Positions 6,514-11,033 of a stretch of 11,033 nt of DNA are shown here, one piece after another. The stretch is taken from the NCBI GenBank assembly GCA_036380435.1, contig DASVES010000314.1:1-11033 (forward strand), given 5' to 3'. A program made the position numbers and the translations under genes. The notes beneath the pieces are model-generated. The model did not search any database, was not told where the DNA came from, and saw nothing but the letters and a program-made list of their open reading frames with translations. The stretch is from DASQDT01 sp036380435 (GTDB lineage Bacteria; Acidobacteriota; Blastocatellia; Pyrinomonadales; Pyrinomonadaceae). Each line of letters starts with the position of its first letter. Position 1 is the stretch's first letter.

Positions 6514-7680
6514 CTACCGGCGCACCTTGTTGAAGTGCAGCCGCAGCGGCTCGGCGAGTGAGATGTCCCACAGCTCGAAGATGGCGTGGCGCGGGTTCTC
6601 GATTTTCACCAACTCGAAGACGCCCGCGCTGCCCGAATGTTGCCGCGTGCCCGCGCGGTCGTAGAGGTAGCGGCTCGCCTCGTCGGCGGTCGGGCTTCGC
6701 TCGCTCCTCTGCTCGGCGAGCGCCTCGACGGCGTAGGACTTCAGGAGCTTCGGCCAGTAGCGCGCGAAGAGACCGGGACTGGCGAAGACATCGGCCCAGA
6801 CCACCTCGCCGTTTCGGGCGACGACGACGCCGACGACACCCGGCCCCAACAGACGCCCACGGAGCGCGCCCACGTAGCTCTCCACGCTGTCGGCGACCTT
6901 CTTGCTGGCGTAGACCTGCTGGTAAGTGTCCGTGCCGCTCCCGGTGCCGAGCTTCGCGTTGTTCTCGCCGACCTCTTTCCACACCTCGCTCTGCTGCTTC
7001 TTGTCCTGCGCCGCCGCGCGCAACGTCGGGTGCGCCACCGCGCCGAGGCTGTAGAAGTTTTCCGACTTCCGCGCGCCCGACGGTGCGATGACCGGCGCAG
7101 GCGCGGCACCGCCGCCGCCGCCGCCGCTCGCCTCGGCCGACGTGCGCTGGCTCCAACGCCCGTGCTCGACGCAGAAGACGCTCAGGCTGATGGGGACGCT
7201 GACGGGCGGGATGACGACATCATCCTGAACTATCCGGTCCTGCTTGCCGCCGACGATCACCTCGCCCGCGAGCAGCATGAGCTTCCTGCCCGACCGGTTG
7301 GTGAGCGACAACTCGTTGACGCTCGCGTTGTCAGAACGCATCGACGCCTGCTGCACGGCGGCGCTGCCGCGCCCCGACGGGCGGCGCTGAAGAGTCGCCG
7401 CGGTGTCGCCGCCGCCGCGCTCGGTGATGATGACCGTGCCGGCGCGGATGCCCTCGTCGAGTGTGATGTAGGCGTCGGCGTCGGCCGTGGCGCCTCTTGA
7501 GTAGACGGGGAACAGCGTGAGGTTCTTGTAGCTGATGGGACGGCCGACGGACTGTGTCTGCCAGCCCGACTTCTTCGGCGGCCCGTCGCCCGTCGGCAAC
7601 GCCGCCGCGGCCCCCGCCAACATCAACACTGAAAGGCACAGCGCCAGCCACCCCCGCGTCGAAACAAAACTCGATTTCAT
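6514..7680 (-). CDS. Exported ARPP-1 (DUF6569) domain protein
   Basis: Protein of 388 residues, predicted to be exported: residues 1-28 are a signal peptide (MKSSFVSTRG, core LALCLSVLMLAGAAA). The ARPP-1/DUF6569 domain covers roughly 46-370. Family-typical parts are LTLFPVYSRG (54-63), AYITLDEGI (70-78), NELSLTNRSGRKLMLLAGE (122-140) and GGKQDR (144-149). The family is thought to bind ligands, but its exact function is not known to me. A Gly run (186-191) followed by APAPVIAP separates two halves and is probably a flexible loop. The start at 7680 is set by GGAGGA ending 5 bases upstream (7686-7691) and by the signal peptide. The frame continues upstream to 8448, but there it is antisense-like noise within nadE. 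The gene faces the ttcA operon, tail to tail, across the 32-bp inverted repeat. Confidence 0.85.
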   Translation of the reverse strand: MKSSFVSTRGWLALCLSVLMLAGAAAALPTGDGPPKKSGWQTQSVGRPISYKNLTLFPVYSRGATADADAYITLDEGIRAGTVIITERGGGDTAATLQRRPSGRGSAAVQQASMRSDNASVNELSLTNRSGRKLMLLAGEVIVGGKQDRIVQDDVVIPPVSVPISLSVFCVEHGRWSQRTSAEASGGGGGGAAPAPVIAPSGARKSENFYSLGAVAHPTLRAAAQDKKQQSEVWKEVGENNAKLGTGSGTDTYQQVYASKKVADSVESYVGALRGRLLGPGVVGVVVARNGEVVWADVFASPGLFARYWPKLLKSYAVEALAEQRSERSPTADEASRYLYDRAGTRQHSGSAGVFELVKIENPRHAIFELWDISLAEPLRLHFNKVRR

Positions 7681-8029
7681 AATCTTCCTCCTCGGATTTC
7701 CGTTGTCTTTGTTGGAGGTCGGCCCCGAACACATCGGGACGGCGGGCGCGAGGGGCCTGGCCGCCTGCGGCAGTTCGATCCGTGGCTTCTCACCGATCAA
7801 ACACACGACCCTTGTTACACGGGCTGAACGCGCGTTGGCCGGGACTCTTGCGTGACGTGGAAAATTTTGTCGTTGACTGTGAGCAACAGTACCGCGAGCG
7901 GTAGCGAGCGGGTCTGCCTGCAATGACGGCTCGCCTCGCGCGTGTCCGACCCGCTCGCTACCGCTCGCGGTACTGTTCATACCGGCTCGGGGCGCTGGCA
8001 GGGATGCTCGGCGCTCACGGGCGCTCTTG
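7681..8029. other. Intergenic region upstream of the ARPP-1 gene
   Basis: No gene is supported in these 349 bases. The region carries the 30-bp perfect inverted repeat (7885-7977) and, nearer the ARPP-1 start, a leader of about 200 bases. The leader includes a small CCCGA/TCGGG hairpin at about 7725-7739. No convincing -35/-10 pair was found on the minus strand. The nadE stop at 8030 is not followed by an intrinsic terminator with a T run, so the inverted repeat may do that job. Confidence 0.45.
7885..7977. repeat. REPIN-like perfect 30-bp inverted repeat
   Basis: Bases 7885-7914 and 7948-7977 are perfectly complementary over 30 bases, with a 33-base spacer. Each arm contains the doubled motif GCGAGCGGTAGCGAGCGG next to AACAGTACC. 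Two facing copies of a GC-rich palindromic unit separated by a short spacer is the layout of REPINs, which RAYT transposases spread. No RAYT gene is in the window. It sits 53 bases past the nadE stop and may also stabilise or end the nadE transcript. Confidence 0.85.
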
Positions 8030-9757
8030 TCAGACCGGCTCGGCGGCGCGGCCTTCGGGCAACTCGTGTGGGGCCTCTTGCACGGCGGCGCGCTCGGCCG
8101 GAGTCTCGGGCTGGCGACGGTAGCGGTGGGTGACGGGGCGGCGGCGGCCGACGCCGATGGCGTTGCGCGAGATGATGAGGGTGGGCGGGAGCTGTCGGCG
8201 CTTGAACTCGTTGGCCGGCGACTCGACGCGGTTGAGGACTTCGTAGGTGAGCGCCGCGTCGGAGCCTTCGGCGATGATCTGCTCGGGCGTCGCCTTGCGC
8301 TCGAAGTACATTTGCAGGATGGGGTCGAGCACGTCGTAGGCCGGCAAGCTTTGGTCGTCGAACTGGTCGGGCGCAAGCTCCGCGGACGGGCGCTTGTTGA
8401 TGATCGCCCACGGAATGATTTCGCGCTCGCGGTTGATGTGGCGCGCAAGCCGGTAGACCTCGGTCTTGAGCACGTCGCCGATGACGGCCAGTCCGCCGTT
8501 GGTGTCGCCGTAGAGCGTGCAGTAGCCGAGAGCGAGTTCGCTCTTGTTGCCGGTCGAGAGCAGCAGACGACCTTCGGCGTTCGAGATGGTCATCAGGATG
8601 TTGCCGCGCAGGCGCGACTGTAAGTTCTCGGCCGCGAGGCTTTCGCCGCCGCGCGTCGGCCTCGTCAGCCCGAGTTGTTTCGTTAACACCTCGAAGGCGT
8701 CGATGATGGGGTGCTTGATGACGGGCATCCCCAAACTCTTGCCGAAGGCGACGGAGTCTTCGACGCTCCCACGCGAGGAGAAGGGCGAGGGCATCATCAC
8801 GCCGAGCACGTTCTCCGCGCCGAGGGCCTCGCAGGCGAGCGCGGCGACGACGGCCGAGTCGATGCCGCCGGAGAGTCCGAGCAGGGCGCGGCGAAAGCGG
8901 TTCTTGTGCGCGTAGTCGCGAAGGCCGAGGACGAGCGCGCTGCGCACGGTCTCGATGTCGTCGCCGGGCAGGCAGCGGTCGTCGGCTGTGCCGCAGTCGA
9001 GTTCGATGGTGCCGATGAACTCCTCGAAGGGCGGGGCCTGGAGGATGGTCTCACCACGGCAATCGGTGACGAGCGACGCGCCGTCGAAGATGATGCCGTC
9101 GTTGCCGCCGACCAAGTTGACGTAGACGATGGGCAGCCCCGACGCCTTCGAGCGGTGCGAGACCATCTTGCAGCGCTCGCCCATCTTCGACTTGTTGAAG
9201 GGCGAGGCGTTGGGCGAGACGATCAGGCTCGCGCCCATCTCGATCAGCTCGTCGGTGGGGTCGTGCGCGTAGAGGCGTTCGCGCCAGAAGGTCTTGTCGT
9301 TCCAGAAGTCTTCGCAGACGGGGACGCCGAGGCGCTCGCCGCCCGCCTCGAAGAGCTGGCGCTCCGTGGCCGACTCGAAGTAGCGCGGATCGTCGAACAC
9401 GTCGTACACGGGCAGCAGCGTCTTGTCGGCGAAGCCGAGGAGCTGGCCGTTCGAGATGACGGCCGCGGAGTTGAAAAGTTTTCTCCCCGAAGTCTGGCCC
9501 GTCGGGCGGACGGTGCCGACGACGGCCGTGATTCCTTCGGCGGCGGGGATGATGCGCTCTAACGGCTTGAGGGCCGAGCGGGCGATGTCGGCGTCGAGAA
9601 ACCAGTCGAGCGAGGTGTAACCCTGCACGCAGACTTCGGGGAAGACGATGAGGTCTGACTTTTCCGACTTCGCCTGCTCGATGGCGCGCAGGATTTTTTC
9701 GGTGTTGCCCTCGTAGTCGCCGTTCGTCGTGTTAATCTGCCCGATGGTGACGCGCAT
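8030..9757 (-). CDS. nadE: Glutamine-dependent NAD+ synthetase
   Basis: Final step of NAD+ synthesis: amidation of nicotinic acid adenine dinucleotide with ATP, using ammonia from glutamine, in the cytoplasm. The 575-residue protein has two domains in the usual order. The N-terminal nitrilase-type glutaminase covers about 1-265, with the catalytic Glu41 (in FPEVC), Lys112 (in DKTLLPVYD) and Cys148 (in PVCEDFW). The C-terminal synthetase covers about 270-545, with the PP-loop SGGIDS (296-301), STGNKSE (401-407) and TNGGLAVIGDVLKTE (419-433). Family homology ends near GVGRRRPVTHRY. The last 28 residues are a Pro/Glu/Arg-rich tail of unknown use. The start at 9757 (MRVTIGQINTTNGD) matches the family start; its SD is weak. 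The hicAB pair lies 54 bases upstream on the same strand, probably unrelated in function. Confidence 0.95.
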   Translation of the reverse strand: MRVTIGQINTTNGDYEGNTEKILRAIEQAKSEKSDLIVFPEVCVQGYTSLDWFLDADIARSALKPLERIIPAAEGITAVVGTVRPTGQTSGRKLFNSAAVISNGQLLGFADKTLLPVYDVFDDPRYFESATERQLFEAGGERLGVPVCEDFWNDKTFWRERLYAHDPTDELIEMGASLIVSPNASPFNKSKMGERCKMVSHRSKASGLPIVYVNLVGGNDGIIFDGASLVTDCRGETILQAPPFEEFIGTIELDCGTADDRCLPGDDIETVRSALVLGLRDYAHKNRFRRALLGLSGGIDSAVVAALACEALGAENVLGVMMPSPFSSRGSVEDSVAFGKSLGMPVIKHPIIDAFEVLTKQLGLTRPTRGGESLAAENLQSRLRGNILMTISNAEGRLLLSTGNKSELALGYCTLYGDTNGGLAVIGDVLKTEVYRLARHINREREIIPWAIINKRPSAELAPDQFDDQSLPAYDVLDPILQMYFERKATPEQIIAEGSDAALTYEVLNRVESPANEFKRRQLPPTLIISRNAIGVGRRRPVTHRYRRQPETPAERAAVQEAPHELPEGRAAEPV

Positions 9758-9811
9758 AAACTGGTTTCGACTCTGCGAGAATCGATACGTGACTTATCGC
9801 CGGCGGAAGGT

Positions 9812-10021
9812 TCAGGCTGCCTCGACATACTCGGCCATACTGGTCGGTTCTGGCACGGGCAGTCCGTCTTCGCGCAGGCCGCGCAGGTGCAACTCGACAG
9901 CCTCGCGCATCCGCTGCTTGATCTCCGCGACCGACTTGCCGGTGGCAATGCACCCGGGCAGATCAGGTAAGTATGCGGAATAGTTCCGCTCGCCTTTCTC
10001 GATGATCATGGCATAACGCAT
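9812..10021 (-). CDS. hicB: HicB-family antitoxin, short form
   Basis: A 69-residue antitoxin expected to bind and block the HicA RNase encoded just upstream. It has the typical HicB partial RNase-H-like fold: MRYAMIIEKGERNYSAYLPD, LPGCIATG (21-28), and helix SVAEIKQRMREAVELHLRGL. It ends soon after this fold, so the C-terminal helix-turn-helix or ribbon-helix-helix DNA-binding part of longer HicB proteins is missing. I chose ATG 10021 because GGAGG lies 9 bases upstream and the family normally starts MRYA. A GTG at 10039 overlaps the hicA stop as GTGA and is an alternative that would add six residues. It is translationally close to hicA (14-base gap), as usual for this module. Confidence 0.88.
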   Translation of the reverse strand: MRYAMIIEKGERNYSAYLPDLPGCIATGKSVAEIKQRMREAVELHLRGLREDGLPVPEPTSMAEYVEAA

Positions 10022-10035
10022 GTGCCCGCGCCTCC

Positions 10036-10224
10036 TCACTCCTTAATCCCGGCTTGCGTCAGAATGCTTTTCAAAGTCTTCGGATGTATGTCATCTCGCG
10101 GGTGGCCCGAAATCGTCACGCGGCCCGGCCGGGCCGGGTGCTTGTATTGGCGGTGACTTCCCTCGGTGACGACGTGATACCAGCCGTCCTTCTCGATCAA
10201 CTTAATCACGTCGCGCACCTTCAT
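10036..10224 (-). CDS. hicA: HicA-family mRNA interferase toxin
   Basis: A 62-residue HicA toxin of the double-stranded-RNA-binding-like fold, which cleaves mRNA on the ribosome or free and is neutralised by HicB. The sequence has the family layout: MKVRDVIKLIEKDGWYHV, then TEGSHRQYKHP with the catalytic His24, then GRVTISGHPRDDIHPKTL and a C-terminal helix ending AGIKE. Length is normal and the active-site His is present, so the toxin is probably functional. The start at 10224 is chosen by homology; the frame extends to 10311, but that part overlaps the palindromic upstream region. Toxin-first order with the antitoxin 14 bases downstream is the common hicAB arrangement. Confidence 0.9.
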   Translation of the reverse strand: MKVRDVIKLIEKDGWYHVVTEGSHRQYKHPARPGRVTISGHPRDDIHPKTLKSILTQAGIKE

Positions 10225-10251
10225 ACGGCGTCCGTCTGCTTCCCGGCTCTT

Positions 10252-10263
10252 GTTAAGGATAAC
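10252..10263. promoter_or_regulatory. Possible hicAB promoter and operator-like palindrome
   Basis: GTTA-AGGA-TAAC (10252-10263) is an inverted repeat 28 bases upstream of the hicA start. On the minus strand it overlaps TATCCT, which lies 16 bases after TTCATT and could be a weak -10/-35 pair. This is where a hicAB promoter and autoregulatory site would be expected. The HicB here seems to lack a DNA-binding domain, so a repressor would have to come from elsewhere. Weak evidence. Confidence 0.25.
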
Positions 10264-10328
10264 GGAAAAAGGGGTGGAATGAAATGGTCTGCGCCGTGGG
10301 CCACGGCCCATGTACGGCCGTCTGCGAC

Positions 10329-10392
10329 CGAAACGCGTGCGGCCCTCAAGAATGTGCTGAAACAGCTACTCTTGAGGGCCGCACGCGTTTCG
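10329..10392. repeat. Perfect 23-bp inverted repeat (long hairpin)
   Basis: Bases 10329-10351 and 10370-10392 are perfectly complementary over 23 bases with an 18-base loop. Inside the loop GCTG-AAA-CAGC (10356-10366) makes a second small stem, so the whole forms one nearly continuous hairpin. The arm contains CGAAACGCGTGCGGCC. It lies between the hicA promoter area and the end of the membrane protein gene. No T run follows on either strand, so it is not a classical intrinsic terminator; it resembles a REP-type palindrome. Confidence 0.8.
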
Positions 10393-10410
10393 TGGTTTGC
10401 GTCGGGTGTC

Positions 10411-10497
10411 CTACTCTCTCGTCAGTCGGAGCGTCATCGGCTCGGACTTCTTCGGCGAGTAGAGCTTCAGCTCGCCCGTGCCGCCGGCCCCGCTCAG
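10411..10497 (-). pseudogene. Orphan coding-like tail in another frame after the membrane protein gene
   Basis: In the minus-strand frame that is offset from the membrane protein, the bases encode a peptide with ELKLYSPKKSEPMTLRLTRE ending at TAG (10413-10411). The composition looks like a real protein end (mixed Lys, Leu, Tyr, Ser, Glu) with G or C in most wobble positions, unlike the Arg/Ala/Pro-rich noise of shadow frames here. No start codon of its own is evident. It may be the remnant of a lost gene or the original end of the upstream protein after a frameshift. Confidence 0.3.
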
Positions 10498-11033
10498 GCA
10501 GGCTCGGGCGGCGCCGAAGCGTCGCGGCGGCGCAGCACCCACCAGAGATGCGCCCCGTACCAGATGAAGAAGCTCAACACCTGCGCGACGATGACTGAGA
10601 GGTGCGGGCGCGCGGGCGGGCCGCCGGTCATCGCGATGAACACGATGAGGCCGCCGATGAGGAGCGCCGTCAGGAGGCCGGCGAGGCGCACGGCGCGCAC
10701 GCCTTCGACGAAGCGCGGCAGCGTCAGGATTTGGAAGACGACGTTGAAGACGACGCCGGTCGCGATGAGCGCGTCGGCCATGTTGCCGACGAACGACGGC
10801 AGCGACTCACGGTTGCGCATGTAGAGCGGCGCGGCGACTAACAGCGCGAAGGCGTAGGCGGCGAGCGCCAAAACGACTGTTCTCAGGATTCTCATCATTC
10901 CTCCTCCGGCCCACAGGGCCGCGCGCTCCGCGGCCGCCGTCTTTGCGAGATCGACGAGCGCCTCGCACCACACCAGCGCGAGCGCCCCGGCGCGCCCCTG
11001 CCGCCTCACGTCACGACAGCGGTCGTTGAAGAC
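10494..11033 (-). CDS. Four-helix membrane protein, 5' end outside window
   Basis: Partial gene; the frame stays open to the right edge. The visible 179 residues have two parts. Residues about 1-45 from the edge (VFNDRCRDVRRQGRAGALAL, then EALVDLAKTAAAER) are helical and soluble. They resemble a segment found before the membrane part of some acidobacterial permease-type proteins; this is recalled similarity only. The second part has four hydrophobic helices: VVLALAAYAFALLVAAPLYM, GNMADALIATGVVFNVVFQI, LAGLLTALLIGGLIVFIAM and LSVIVAQVLSFFIWYGAHLW, then an Arg-rich tail ending PEPA. An internal start is possible at ATG 10898 or 10895, behind GGAGGAGGA, which would make a stand-alone 133- or 134-residue membrane protein. 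Wobble bases are G/C-rich on both sides, so I favour one continuous reading frame. Function unknown. Confidence 0.65.
   Translation of the reverse strand, partial: VFNDRCRDVRRQGRAGALALVWCEALVDLAKTAAAERAALWAGGGMMRILRTVVLALAAYAFALLVAAPLYMRNRESLPSFVGNMADALIATGVVFNVVFQILTLPRFVEGVRAVRLAGLLTALLIGGLIVFIAMTGGPPARPHLSVIVAQVLSFFIWYGAHLWWVLRRRDASAPPEPA

Noticed and set aside
7923..8123. Small plus-strand frames over the REPIN-like repeat and nadE end
   Set aside because: They are made of the palindromic repeat and the complement of nadE, with no SD and Arg-rich composition.
7681..8448. Upstream extension of the ARPP-1 frame across the gap into nadE
   Set aside because: The extension is Ser/Arg/Thr/Pro-rich shadow sequence lying in the nadE coding region. 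The signal peptide and SD place the start at 7680.
10329..10392. Integron attC site
   Set aside because: The stem is perfectly paired with no extrahelical bases, there are no recognisable core sites, and there is no integrase or gene cassette nearby.

Overview
The window is GC-rich (most wobble positions are G or C), has no RNA genes, no CRISPR array and no recognisable transposase, and reads as chromosomal DNA of a free-living bacterium. Product types (a lamin-tail exoprotein, an ARPP-1/DUF6569 secreted protein, conserved proteins without names) and base composition suggest Acidobacteriota, perhaps the Blastocatellia. That assignment is an inference from general resemblance, not from a marker gene.

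Layout. Positions 1-117 hold two back-to-back hairpin terminators, one per strand. Position 116 to 3538 (minus) is one long gene for a secreted 1140-residue protein with a beta-propeller-like body, an IPT/TIG-like segment and a lamin-tail domain. A promoter-like TTGACA/TAATCT pair lies about 220 bases upstream of it. Next comes a 186-residue exported protein (minus, 3901-4461). A divergent gap separates it from a plus-strand pair: ttcA (tRNA 2-thiocytidine synthase, 4626-5489) and, 18 bases later, an unrecognised 299-residue protein with two CxxC pairs (5508-6407). This pair converges on a minus-strand gene for an exported ARPP-1 domain protein (6514-7680), and a perfect 32-bp G-rich inverted repeat sits between them. 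Upstream of that gene is a perfect 30-bp REPIN-like inverted repeat (7885-7977). Then come nadE (glutamine-dependent NAD+ synthetase, 8030-9757) and a compact hicA-hicB toxin-antitoxin pair (9812-10224), all minus. A third long hairpin (10329-10392) and a short orphan coding-like tail (10411-10497) precede a partial four-helix membrane protein that runs off the right edge.

How the parts relate. ttcA and its downstream neighbour look like one transcription unit, so the neighbour may serve tRNA thiolation or its iron-sulfur/sulfur supply. hicA and hicB are a self-contained module, and nadE is housekeeping. The exported proteins are separate units with their own ribosome binding sites. The most distinctive structure is the set of three unrelated long perfect hairpins (32, 30 and 23 bp), each in a gap between genes. 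No complete new defence or mobile system is evident; the best candidates for something undescribed are the CxxC protein paired with ttcA, the palindromic repeats, and the fused membrane protein at the right edge.
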